Position numbers and translations under genes: made by a program
From: an uncultured Paracoccaceae bacterium
Lineage (GTDB): Bacteria > Pseudomonadota > Alphaproteobacteria > Rhodobacterales > Rhodobacteraceae
DNA: 8,417 nt
NCBI GenBank assembly: GCA_937132145.1
Contig: CAKZNY010000070.1
Coordinates: 1-8,417 of the forward strand
Reading direction: 5' to 3'
Shown: piece after piece, positions 1 through 6,276 of the stretch
Numbering within the stretch: the first letter of the stretch is position 1
How the letters are laid out: each line of letters starts with the position of its first letter
Notes under the pieces: model-generated
Databases searched by the model: none
Seen by the model: the letters and a program-made list of their open reading frames with translations, nothing else
Told to the model about the DNA's origin: nothing

Positions 1-456
1 CGCAACGCGCAGCGGGCCAAGCAGACCGCCGATGGTCATGTAACCAAAAATGCCGACAACGATCAAAACCATCAGGGAGCGCAAATCACCGCCACCTGCC
101 CGCACAAGGTTTCTGCTGGTACAACCACCCGCGAAAACCATACCGAAGCCGAAAATCAGACCCCCTGCGATGTTGCCAAGCCAGTTGAAACTGGGTGTCA
201 GGTAAAGCGAGCCGCTTAGGTCAGCGATCCCCGCCATCTCGACTATTGTTGCGCCGATGATGGCTGTCGCCGTTGCCAAAAGCCACGAGCGGAACCGGCG
301 GTAGTCGCCGAAGTTCACGATGTCCGATATGGACCCCATGGTGCAAAAGTTCGTTCTGAAGACGAGGTAACCGAATACGACTCCGATCATCAAGCCGCCA
401 AAACCTATATAGAGTCCCGGAGACTCTATGACTAAATCCCTTAATACGTCGATCAT
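1..456 (-). CDS. YeeE/YedE-family sulfur (thiosulfate/sulfane) transporter, N-terminal part
   Basis: The reading frame starts at ATG 456-454 and stays open for 152 codons to the left window edge, so the C-terminus is missing. The protein is hydrophobic with several membrane segments. It carries two family hallmarks: a first motif around Cys38 (TNFCTMGSISD) and a second around Cys112 (FAGGCTSRNLVR). In the characterised relative TsuA/YeeE, conserved cysteines inside the membrane pass thiosulfate inwards. Relatives called PmpA sit in BigR regulons. The family usually has about 350-400 residues, so well over half is absent here. A good ribosome site (GGGAAG) lies a few bases before the ATG. It follows the ArsR gene on the same strand after a 137-base spacer with inverted repeats, so it may have its own promoter under that regulator. 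The family is certain; the exact substrate is inferred. Confidence 0.88.
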   Translation of the reverse strand, partial: MIDVLRDLVIESPGLYIGFGGLMIGVVFGYLVFRTNFCTMGSISDIVNFGDYRRFRSWLLATATAIIGATIVEMAGIADLSGSLYLTPSFNWLGNIAGGLIFGFGMVFAGGCTSRNLVRAGGGDLRSLMVLIVVGIFGYMTIGGLLGPLRVA

Positions 457-495
457 TTTACTTCCCTTGCTGCGTCACGTTGTTACGCCCCAACC

Positions 496-509
496 CGTGA
501 TTGTTCACG
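496..509. repeat. Short inverted repeat in the spacer before the YeeE-type gene
   Basis: CGTGA-TTGT-TCACG has perfect 5-base arms and a 4-base spacer, 40 bases before the transporter start. It resembles half-sites of the CRP/FNR superfamily, but the spacing and outer bases match neither the CRP consensus (TGTGA-N6-TCACA) nor the FNR consensus (TTGAT-N4-ATCAA). It could be a second operator or a small leader hairpin. No function can be assigned. Confidence 0.3.
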
Positions 510-538
510 TATTTATTGGGTAGAAAGTAGCATACAAC

Positions 539-556
539 ATCATATAGGAATATGAT
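539..556. promoter_or_regulatory. Perfect inverted repeat, candidate ArsR operator before the YeeE-type gene
   Basis: ATCATAT-AGGA-ATATGAT is a perfect palindrome with 7-base arms and a 4-base spacer. It sits 83 bases before the transporter start and 38 bases after the regulator's stop codon. AT-rich dyads of this size are typical ArsR-family operators. I could not find convincing -35 and -10 boxes for the transporter, so the regulatory role is inferred from position and symmetry. Confidence 0.5.
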
Positions 557-593
557 AGTCTATCGATTGTCGGGAGGCTTAAATGCGTTGAAT

Positions 594-923
594 TTAAGCG
601 GTTTCTACCACCGCAGGCGCAGGACAATAGATGTCGTACAGGGTGCCTAGCAATCTTTCAGCCTCGGAACTGGCAATAGAATAGTAAATCGATTGGGCCT
701 CACGGCGCGTAGAAACAAGGCCCTCGTACCGCAAAATCGCTAGATGCTGGGACAAGGCAGACTGGCCAAGGCCAACAAGTTTTTGCAATTCCTGTACGGA
801 ATGCTCGCCTTGGGCAAGATTACAAAGGATAAGCAGGCGCCACTGGTTCGACATAACCCGTAATAACCCGCTTACTTCGGCGGCTTTTTCTTCTAGCTGT
901 GCAAGGTCCAGTTTTTCAATCAT
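594..923 (-). CDS. ArsR-family persulfide-sensing repressor (SqrR/BigR/sHdrR type)
   Basis: This is a 109-residue winged-helix repressor. The recognition helix region is near residues 54-66 (QSALSQHLAILRY), followed by the wing (VSTRREAQSIYY). Cys34 (in LLILCNLAQGE) and Cys100 (in LYDIYCPAP) are 66 residues apart. As I recall, this is the same distance as in SqrR (41/107), BigR (42/108) and sHdrR (50/116), where the pair forms a per- or polysulfide bridge that releases the protein from DNA. I chose ATG 923-921 because it gives the family's usual length. A TTG start at 998 would add 25 unrelated residues and put the upstream inverted repeat inside the gene. The ribosome site is weak (GGGA, 10 bases upstream). 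Neighbours are the YeeE-type gene downstream and dsrE2-tusA divergently, both likely targets. The persulfide-sensor role is inferred from the cysteine pair and context. Confidence 0.88.
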   Translation of the reverse strand: MIEKLDLAQLEEKAAEVSGLLRVMSNQWRLLILCNLAQGEHSVQELQKLVGLGQSALSQHLAILRYEGLVSTRREAQSIYYSIASSEAERLLGTLYDIYCPAPAVVETA

Positions 924-944
924 GCCATCAAAATCCCGATTTTT

Positions 945-968
945 TGTATATGTATTTACTAATATACA
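945..968. promoter_or_regulatory. Inverted repeat over the putative regulator promoter (autoregulatory operator)
   Basis: TGTATAT-N10-ATATACA is perfect over 7-base arms and lies 22-45 bases before the regulator's ATG. It overlaps a candidate minus-strand promoter: -35 TTGCAA (986-981) and -10 TATTAG (964-959) with a 16-base gap. A repressor bound here would block its own transcription, the usual ArsR arrangement. Its arms share an ATAT core with the repeat at 539-556, but the spacers differ (10 versus 4), so they may not be the same kind of site. Confidence 0.45.
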
Positions 969-1037
969 GATTTTGTAATATTGCAAGGGTGATCGCAATC
1001 CCTCACTGACAAGCGACGAAGATAACCCCTTGTTTTG

Positions 1038-1090
1038 TTGACTCTTGGGCAGAAATAGTATTCATTCATCCTAATAAACGAATTAATGAT
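1038..1090 (+). promoter_or_regulatory. Candidate promoter/operator region of dsrE2-tusA
   Basis: A good -35 box, TTGACT (1038-1043), is followed after 17 bases by a poor -10, TTCATT (1061-1066). Around and after it are an ATTCATTC run (1060-1067), the dyad ATTC-N12-GAAT (1064-1067/1080-1083) and outer arms TCATT/AATGA (1062-1066/1085-1089). SqrR is reported to bind ATTC-N8-GAAT, so the half-sites match but the spacing does not. The whole region is a plausible repressor target, but the promoter call is weak. Confidence 0.3.
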
Positions 1091-1114
1091 ATAACCAAAA
1101 GGGAGGAGCCAGCC

Positions 1115-1621
1115 ATGCTGGACAAAGCAAACGAAGGAAGCAATTCCAAAAGTATGTCGATCATCGCCACAAAAGGTACACTTGACTGGGCATACCCGCC
1201 CTTCATTCTGGGTACCACAGCCGCTGCGATGGACATGAAAGTTACGATGTTCTTTACTTTCTATGGCCTTGGGTTGTTGAAAAAAGAATTGAACCTAAAA
1301 ATGTCCACGCTTGGCAATCCCGCGATGGAGATGCCTATGTTCGGCATGCACATGGCGATGCCAAACATCATCGGCGGCTTTCCCGGTGTTGATAAAGGCG
1401 TGACTATGATGATGAAAAACCTGATGGCGAAAAAGGGCATTGCTTCGATTGAAGACCTTCGCGAAGCCGCCGTTGAATCCGATGTGCGCCTGATCGCATG
1501 CCAGATGACACTTGATCTGTTCGAAATCAAAGACACTGATCTGATTGATGGCGTGGAAATCGGTGGTGCCGCAACGGCAATCGAAGTCGCCGCCAACTCC
1601 GACATCAACTACTACATGTAA
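1115..1621 (+). CDS. dsrE2: DsrE2-family protein (DsrE/DsrF/DrsH-like sulfurtransferase)
   Basis: The 168-residue protein has the DsrE2 family pattern: a hydrophobic N-terminal stretch (about residues 24-55), a Met-rich block (NPAMEMPMFGMHMAMPN, residues 68-84), a GVDKGVTMMM segment, and the sulfur-carrying site Cys129 in LIACQMTLDLF. Eighteen of its residues are methionine and Cys129 is its only cysteine. DsrE2 proteins work with TusA, and often a rhodanese, to move sulfane sulfur in the cytoplasm of sulfur oxidisers; some forms are membrane-bound, and the hydrophobic part here would allow that. A strong ribosome site (GGGAGGAG, from 1101) precedes ATG 1115, which supports this start over Met14. 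tusA follows after 37 bases, so the two are likely co-transcribed. No rhodanese gene accompanies them in the window. Confidence 0.9.
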   Translation: MLDKANEGSNSKSMSIIATKGTLDWAYPPFILGTTAAAMDMKVTMFFTFYGLGLLKKELNLKMSTLGNPAMEMPMFGMHMAMPNIIGGFPGVDKGVTMMMKNLMAKKGIASIEDLREAAVESDVRLIACQMTLDLFEIKDTDLIDGVEIGGAATAIEVAANSDINYYM

Positions 1622-1658
1622 TCCTGAATAACCCAACTACGAAAGGTGCTATTTAAAA

Positions 1659-1883
1659 ATGGCCGATCAAACACTAGACGCAAAGGGCCTGAACTGCCCG
1701 CTTCCAATCATCAAAGCCAAAAAAGCGCTTAAAGGCATGTCGCCGGGCGAAGTTCTGGCTATCGAGTCCACGGACCCGGGTTCGGTTGCGGATTTTGCAG
1801 CATTCTGCCGTCAGACTGGCAACGAATTGGTAAGCTCCGAGCAGTCGGGTGACATCTACAACTTCGAGATCAAAAAGACCTGA
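1659..1883 (+). CDS. tusA: TusA-family sulfur carrier protein
   Basis: This small protein of 74 residues has the typical TusA length and fold pattern: LDAKGLNCPLPIIKAKKAL at the N-terminus, with Cys13 in the CPLP motif as the persulfide-carrying residue, then a GEVLAIESTDPG strand-turn and a C-terminal FEIKK strand. In sulfur oxidisers TusA accepts sulfur from rhodanese or DsrE2 and gives it to DsrEFH and DsrC, feeding the rDsr pathway. A ribosome site (AAAGGTG, 1642-1648) lies 10 bases before the ATG. It is the second gene after dsrE2 and ends just before a strong terminator. The neighbouring rDsr operon makes a role in oxidative sulfur transfer more likely than one in tRNA thiolation. Confidence 0.95.
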   Translation: MADQTLDAKGLNCPLPIIKAKKALKGMSPGEVLAIESTDPGSVADFAAFCRQTGNELVSSEQSGDIYNFEIKKT

Positions 1884-1907
1884 TCTAGTTGTTACTGTTA
1901 GTTAAGG

Positions 1908-1933
1908 CCCCGTCTTTTCAGGCGGGGTTTTTT
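1908..1933 (+). terminator. Intrinsic terminator of dsrE2-tusA
   Basis: A GC-rich hairpin pairs CCCCGTC (1908-1914) with GGCGGGG (1921-1927), including one G-U pair, around a 6-base loop. Six T residues follow directly (1928-1933). It lies 25 bases after the tusA stop and overlaps the stop codon and last codons of the convergent dsrN. On the minus strand the hairpin lacks a T run, so it should mainly stop plus-strand transcription. Confidence 0.85.
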
Positions 1934-3297
1934 CTTGCCTTGATGCTGGCGACGTGATGCAGGAACCGCGCAACCCAAGGGTTCGAAGCCGTGTTCCGCA
2001 TATGGCAAAAACCAGCCATCAGGTTGTTAACCACGATACCGTCCTGCGCACCGGAAATGCCCGCGCCGCGCTTAACGTCAAAGCCGAATTTCGTGTCGGC
2101 TGGCAGGTTATCTATCTTGGCGTAATGAAATTCATGCGCCTTGAACGCTCCGCCCTCGATTTGCCACAGGCAATCATCCGAGGGGCTTAATCGCGTATGC
2201 CCCCGCCCCTGCGGACGCGCGCACATCACGGCGTTTCCGGGGATCACGCCCACCATTTCGTGTTGCTTGCCCTGCCATTCCAATGTCTTGCAAAGATACA
2301 TCAGCCCGCCACATTCGGCGTAGGCAGGCAGACCACCTTCAATTGCCTGCTTGATTTCGTGGCGAATGCTAGCGTTCGCTTCAAGTTTTGCCATCGATGT
2401 TTCGGGAAACCCGCCGCCAATAAACAAGCCGTCAATATCGGGTAAATGCGCGTCGTTGATGGCATCGAAAAACACCAGCTCCGCGCCCGCAGCCTCAAAA
2501 GCTTCGAAATCATCGGGGTAATAAAAGCCGAAGGCCGTATCCCGCGCCACGCCAATCCGAAGGCCCGTGGCAAATTTATCGGCTGGGGTCGTGGGCCTGT
2601 AATCCAGATCCGGTGCAGTCGCGGCAATCGCAATCAGCGCATCAAGGTCAATGGAATCAGCCATGCGGCGGCCCAGCGTATCAATCAGCCCTTGGATCAT
2701 TCCCGTTTCGGAGGGTGTCGTCAGGCCCAAATGCCGCTCACCAATTTCAAGGTCACTACTTCGGCCAACCGCACCCAGAACCGGAATGTTGGTATATTCC
2801 TCAACCGCTGCGCGCAGTTTGCCTTCATGGCGTGCGCCGCCGGTTTTATTCAGGATAACACCCGCGATATTTACGTTCTTATCGAACGCCTGATACCCCA
2901 TCAACAGCGGCGCAATACCTCGGGTGGTGCCTGTTGTGTCGACCACCAAAACCACAGGCGCTTTCAGCAGTTTGGCCATTGCCGCATTGGAATCCGTACC
3001 ATGCAGATCGACCCCATCGTACAAACCTTTGTTACTTTCGATGACCGATATGTCCGCACCATCTGAACGGCTACCCAGAAGGTGGCGGACTTCTCCCTCG
3101 TTCATCGTGTTGAAATCGAGGTTATAGCAAGGCCGTCCGCTAGCCAGCCCCAGCCACATCGGGTCGATATAGTCCGGGCCTTTTTTGAATGTCTGCACAG
3201 ACATCCCGCGTTGGCGAAACGCTCGCGACAGCCCCGTTGAAATTACCGTTTTCCCCGAGGATTTATGCGCTGCCGCGATCAGGAATCGAGGGGTCAT
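1918..3297 (-). CDS. dsrN: DsrN, cobyrinate a,c-diamide synthase-like glutamine amidotransferase
   Basis: The 459-residue protein has the CobB/CbiA two-domain layout. An N-terminal ATP-binding domain carries a P-loop at residues 10-18 (AHKSSGKTV) and the KKGPDYIDP motif. A C-terminal class-I glutamine amidotransferase domain has IGGGFPE (293-299), the nucleophile Cys329 in YAECGGLMYL, and a likely catalytic His432 in GFCHMR. CobB amidates cobyrinic acid. In rDsr operons this protein is DsrN and is thought to convert sirohaem to the sirohaem amide of DsrAB. No other cobalamin gene is visible and it ends a dsrLJOP run, so I prefer DsrN to a cobalamin-pathway CobB. Its ATG overlaps the stop of the preceding gene (ATGA, 3294-3297), showing translational coupling. 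It is the last gene of the operon in this window; neither dsrR nor dsrS follows. Confidence 0.9.
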   Translation of the reverse strand: MTPRFLIAAAHKSSGKTVISTGLSRAFRQRGMSVQTFKKGPDYIDPMWLGLASGRPCYNLDFNTMNEGEVRHLLGSRSDGADISVIESNKGLYDGVDLHGTDSNAAMAKLLKAPVVLVVDTTGTTRGIAPLLMGYQAFDKNVNIAGVILNKTGGARHEGKLRAAVEEYTNIPVLGAVGRSSDLEIGERHLGLTTPSETGMIQGLIDTLGRRMADSIDLDALIAIAATAPDLDYRPTTPADKFATGLRIGVARDTAFGFYYPDDFEAFEAAGAELVFFDAINDAHLPDIDGLFIGGGFPETSMAKLEANASIRHEIKQAIEGGLPAYAECGGLMYLCKTLEWQGKQHEMVGVIPGNAVMCARPQGRGHTRLSPSDDCLWQIEGGAFKAHEFHYAKIDNLPADTKFGFDVKRGAGISGAQDGIVVNNLMAGFCHMRNTASNPWVARFLHHVASIKARKNPA

Positions 3298-4301
3298 GCC
3301 GCTACGGGAAGGCCGCTCCGATCACGATTTTCCCACATGTTTTGTGCCATCGCTTGTGCTGCCTCAACGGTTTCGGCTTGGCCCATGGATTTCAGCGCGA
3401 TTGCCAATGTGCCGGTCACCGAGGCCTCGGCATAGTCGCTGGTTTCCTCGCCGCGCCAAATGGCGATCAGGTTCTGGATGTCCATTTCCTCATCGGCTGC
3501 CGCGTGTCCGTGTGGCAGCAAGGCGGGCCATTCCTCGTTCGTGATCTCACCCTTCGCGGCAGTCCATGCGATCGTTGGCTTGTTCGGGCGGCGTTCAATC
3601 TCGCCGCCTTCGCCGCGAAAAACTGTCGTTATGGGTTGGCCCAGCAACAGGCCCGCGCCTGCGTGAATGTCCATAAAACCACGGTGGAAAATGCCTTGCA
3701 TCATCACGGGCGCGTTAAACGGGTTAAGCATCCGCGCAAAGCTGTGCACCGGAGAGCGCAGGCCGAATGTCGGTCGCATCTCGATCAATTCGCGCAGTTT
3801 TGGCGACAGGACCTCTAATGGTACATAGCAAAAATTGCTGGCGGCGAGGTGGTCAACCGCTTGATCAAAGCTGCGTGCAATCGGGAAGCCCAGTTTTTGC
3901 AACGTCTCACGCGTGTATATCCGGCCCGGTGTGTGACCGCCCGTCCCATGCATGAAAACCTTGAAACCATTCTGCGCCAGAAGCAGGGCCGACAGGATAA
4001 ACCACGGCAACTGCCGCCGCTTACCCGCGTAGGACGACCAGTCCACATCAACCGCCGGAATTTCCGCTGGCAGAACAAACGTATCGCGCGTGCCCATCGT
4101 GAAGCCCGCGATTTCTTCAGGCGTTTCTTCCTTCAGGCGAAGCAGCATAAGGAATGCGCCAATCTGTTCCGGCTTGGCCTCGCCCCGCAGGATCATGGCC
4201 ATCGCTTCTTGCGATTCCTCGATAGTGAACGCGCGGGTCTTGGTTTTGCCCCGCGCGAGTATTTGTATGAACTTTGCGAACGGATGAAGTTCTTGTGCCA
4301 T
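3294..4301 (-). CDS. TrpD2/YbiB-like glycosyl (phosphoribosyl) transferase family protein within the dsr operon
   Basis: The 335-residue protein has the anthranilate phosphoribosyltransferase-like fold. A helical N-terminal domain (about 1-78; ILRGEAKPEQIGAFLMLLR) resembles the TrpD N-domain. The PRPP-site region follows: SSYAGKRRQLPW (89-100), the glycine loop HGTGGHTPGR (118-127), RPTFGLRSPVHSFARMLNPF (176-195) and FRGEGGEIERRP (228-239). True TrpD has GTGGD and an acidic Asp-Glu metal site; here the Asp is His. This points to the TrpD2/YbiB branch, whose substrate is unknown and of which E. coli YbiB binds nucleic acid. No other trp gene is near. It starts 12 bases after dsrP with a GAGG ribosome site and overlaps dsrN by 4 bases, so it is fully embedded in the operon. 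It is not part of the classical Allochromatium dsr operon. A link to sirohaem amidation or to regulation is speculation. Confidence 0.82.
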   Translation of the reverse strand: MAQELHPFAKFIQILARGKTKTRAFTIEESQEAMAMILRGEAKPEQIGAFLMLLRLKEETPEEIAGFTMGTRDTFVLPAEIPAVDVDWSSYAGKRRQLPWFILSALLLAQNGFKVFMHGTGGHTPGRIYTRETLQKLGFPIARSFDQAVDHLAASNFCYVPLEVLSPKLRELIEMRPTFGLRSPVHSFARMLNPFNAPVMMQGIFHRGFMDIHAGAGLLLGQPITTVFRGEGGEIERRPNKPTIAWTAAKGEITNEEWPALLPHGHAAADEEMDIQNLIAIWRGEETSDYAEASVTGTLAIALKSMGQAETVEAAQAMAQNMWENRDRSGLPVAA

Positions 4302-4313
4302 GATATACCTCGC

Positions 4314-5516
4314 CTAGATTTTCGGGGTTACATTCGCATCCGAAAGGGAATTCGGCAAGATGCGTAAAAATTTCATTCCAATCATGGTGATCGCCAGTGC
4401 CAATGCAACGCCGCCCAAACCAAGGATCAGTTCCAGTATTGATGGAGTGTAGGAATTAATCACGCCATCCGCAAAGCTGCTGCTGATCTCGTACCCCGGG
4501 AAAATATCCAAAGGATAAGCCTGCCCGCCAATCACGATCACGTAAAGCTGTGCGAAACCGCCTGCGATGACCAGAAACGAAGAAAGAACAACCATCGCCG
4601 CCTGTTTTCCCAAGCGAGGGTGGAACAAAATTGCCATTGGCACAAAGCCACCCATAAGAACCTGTACGCCCCAGAACAGGAATGTATAGATGCCGCCATC
4701 GCGAAGGATGAAGGCTTCAATGCCCCAATGTTCGGCCGCATAAAGATTGGTCAGGTGTTGCACGGTTGTGAAATACAGCAACGCGGCGATGAAGATTGCC
4801 AGAAGGCGCGCAAGGCGGGTGCGAAGTTCAGGTCCAAAAGCGCGGCCCGTCATGCGTGTGATTCCCATCACGACCAGCAGGAAGATCGCCATACCTGTCG
4901 CGAAGGACATCACGATAAACAACGGAGCCATGATGGCCGCATCGTAGGCTTGCCGCGCAACCAGCCACCCAAAGATGGAGCCGGTACCCGTGGTCAAAAT
5001 CAGCCGCCAAATGAAAGCGGCGAGGCCTGCGGTTTTCACGGCATACGACGGAAGGCCGCGCGCCATTTGCGTAAAGAGATAGACCGCAACAATCACCATG
5101 AAACCCGTATACAGCAGGATATTCCATGTGAAGATCGAGGTGAAGTTGAAGTTAGTCATGGTCACGATAAGGCGATCAGGGCGGCCCAAATCCAATACCA
5201 GAACGGCCAAACCGCCAACCAGCAACGCGATTGCCAGCAGGGCAGACAGCCGCGCCATGGGTTTATAGGCGACCTTGCCAAACACCGACCCGATGGAGGC
5301 GACGTTCAATGCGCCCGAAGCCGCGACAATCAGGAAGATCGCGAACACATGCGGCAGACCCCAGACGATCTGGTTGTCCATGCCTGTTACGATGTGGCCG
5401 TAGTGCTCGACGTACAGAACAACTGCGCCAGCGGCGGCGATGAATACGGCCAAGACGGCCAGCAAACCCCAGACTTTCGGCGTCGATTTAAGCTCGCGAT
5501 AAATAATCCGTTCCAT
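4314..5516 (-). CDS. dsrP: DsrP, NrfD-family quinol-interacting membrane subunit of DsrMKJOP
   Basis: The 400-residue integral membrane protein of the NrfD/PsrC family has about ten hydrophobic segments (near residues 17-37, 52-75, 88-110, 128-150, 163-187, 194-218, 235-256, 273-296, 305-329 and 358-384). The conserved LDLGRPDR loop (108-115) is typical of NrfD-like proteins that exchange electrons with quinones. In the DsrMKJOP complex it works with the Fe-S protein DsrO and cytochrome DsrJ, linking the quinone pool to periplasmic carriers. The start ATG 5516-5514 has an AGGAG ribosome site that overlaps the stop codon of dsrO, 10 bases away, which indicates tight coupling. The protein carries no cofactor motif of its own, as expected for this family. 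Confidence 0.95.
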   Translation of the reverse strand: MERIIYRELKSTPKVWGLLAVLAVFIAAAGAVVLYVEHYGHIVTGMDNQIVWGLPHVFAIFLIVAASGALNVASIGSVFGKVAYKPMARLSALLAIALLVGGLAVLVLDLGRPDRLIVTMTNFNFTSIFTWNILLYTGFMVIVAVYLFTQMARGLPSYAVKTAGLAAFIWRLILTTGTGSIFGWLVARQAYDAAIMAPLFIVMSFATGMAIFLLVVMGITRMTGRAFGPELRTRLARLLAIFIAALLYFTTVQHLTNLYAAEHWGIEAFILRDGGIYTFLFWGVQVLMGGFVPMAILFHPRLGKQAAMVVLSSFLVIAGGFAQLYVIVIGGQAYPLDIFPGYEISSSFADGVINSYTPSILELILGLGGVALALAITMIGMKFLRILPNSLSDANVTPKI

Positions 5517-5526
5517 GGCTACGCTC

Positions 5527-6276
5527 CTATATGTTCTGGTAGCGAACGCCGAGGTTCAGCCCAAGGTCGGCGCGAAGCTCGATGCTTGGATAGCTGGCCA
5601 AGGCCTTGGAAATATCACTTTCAGGGTCATTCATATCCCCGAAAATCATGGCGTTGTAGCCAGTGGCTTTACAGGCCTCGACACAAGCGGTCGTGCCGTC
5701 GCCGCGATCCAGTTTGTGGACGCACATGTTGCAGCCCTCAACCGTACCCTTGCCGCGTGGCGAATAGGGTTTTTGGTCGGTTATCGATTCGGCAAGGAAT
5801 GAACGCGCCTTGAACGGGCAGGCCATCATGCAATAGCGGCAACCAATGCAAGTGTGGCGGTCAACCAGAACGATCCCGTCTTCGCGTTTGAACGAGGCGC
5901 CCGTCGGGCAAACATCCACGCAAGGTGGGTTTTCGCAATGTTGGCACATCACAGGAAGCGTGTTTTCGTACCCTGTTTCCTTGTCCCTAAGCGTCACCTT
6001 GCGAATCCACTGCGGGTCCGTTGGCAGGCCATTGTTTTCCCAACCATGCTCGTCCGAACACGCGGTAACGCAGGCCGAGCAATCAGACGGGCATTTTCCC
6101 GCGTCAATCAACAATCCCCAACGCACACCGGGGTTTGCCGCCGCCGCAACGCCATTGCCCATAGCCATCAACGTAACACCGGGCGCCAACGTAATTGTTG
6201 CCAGCGCCGCGCCGCCTTTCAGGACATCACGACGGTGGATTTCGGCACCTTTGAGCTTCAGATCGGGTATATTCAC
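5527..6276 (-). CDS. dsrO: DsrO, periplasmic four-cluster iron-sulfur subunit of DsrMKJOP
   Basis: The 249-residue ferredoxin-like subunit resembles NrfC/PsrB proteins. A twin-arginine signal (HRRDVLKGGAALATITLAPG, from residue 14) directs the folded protein to the periplasm. Sixteen cysteines in four groups bind four [4Fe-4S] clusters: C62/66/69/73, C111/114/119/123, C143/146/149/153 and C182/185/198/202. It passes electrons between DsrJ and the membrane subunit DsrP. The start is GTG 6276-6274, which overlaps the dsrJ stop codon (GTGA) and has a GAGGGG ribosome site about 8 bases upstream. No ATG lies before the twin-arginine motif, so the GTG start is needed for export. Confidence 0.95.
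   Translation of the reverse strand: MNIPDLKLKGAEIHRRDVLKGGAALATITLAPGVTLMAMGNGVAAAANPGVRWGLLIDAGKCPSDCSACVTACSDEHGWENNGLPTDPQWIRKVTLRDKETGYENTLPVMCQHCENPPCVDVCPTGASFKREDGIVLVDRHTCIGCRYCMMACPFKARSFLAESITDQKPYSPRGKGTVEGCNMCVHKLDRGDGTTACVEACKATGYNAMIFGDMNDPESDISKALASYPSIELRADLGLNLGVRYQNI

Noticed and set aside
496..509. CRP or FNR binding box
   Set aside because: The arms are CGTGA/TCACG with a 4-base gap. CRP needs TGTGA-N6-TCACA and FNR needs TTGAT-N4-ATCAA.
594..998. Longer form of the ArsR regulator starting at TTG 998
   Set aside because: It would need a TTG start, adds 25 residues unlike the family, and puts the 945-968 dyad and the likely promoter inside the gene. ATG 923 gives the normal length.
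1860..1917. Intrinsic terminator for the dsr operon on the minus strand after dsrN
   Set aside because: The reverse of the 1908-1927 hairpin is followed by CCTTAAC, not a T run, and the GATC dyad near 1868-1885 is weak. No clear terminator for dsr is visible.
2446..3066. Open plus-strand frame of 206 codons opposite dsrN
   Set aside because: It has no domain and low-complexity basic composition, and lies antisense to the well-conserved dsrN.
1918..3297. CobB of a cobalamin pathway
   Set aside because: The domains are the same, but no other cobalamin gene is present and the position after dsrLJOP is that of DsrN.
4620..5813. Open plus-strand frame of 397 codons opposite dsrP and dsrO
   Set aside because: Its translation is rich in His, Arg and Gln with no recognisable domain, and it lies antisense to two clear dsr genes. 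It is a codon-usage shadow.
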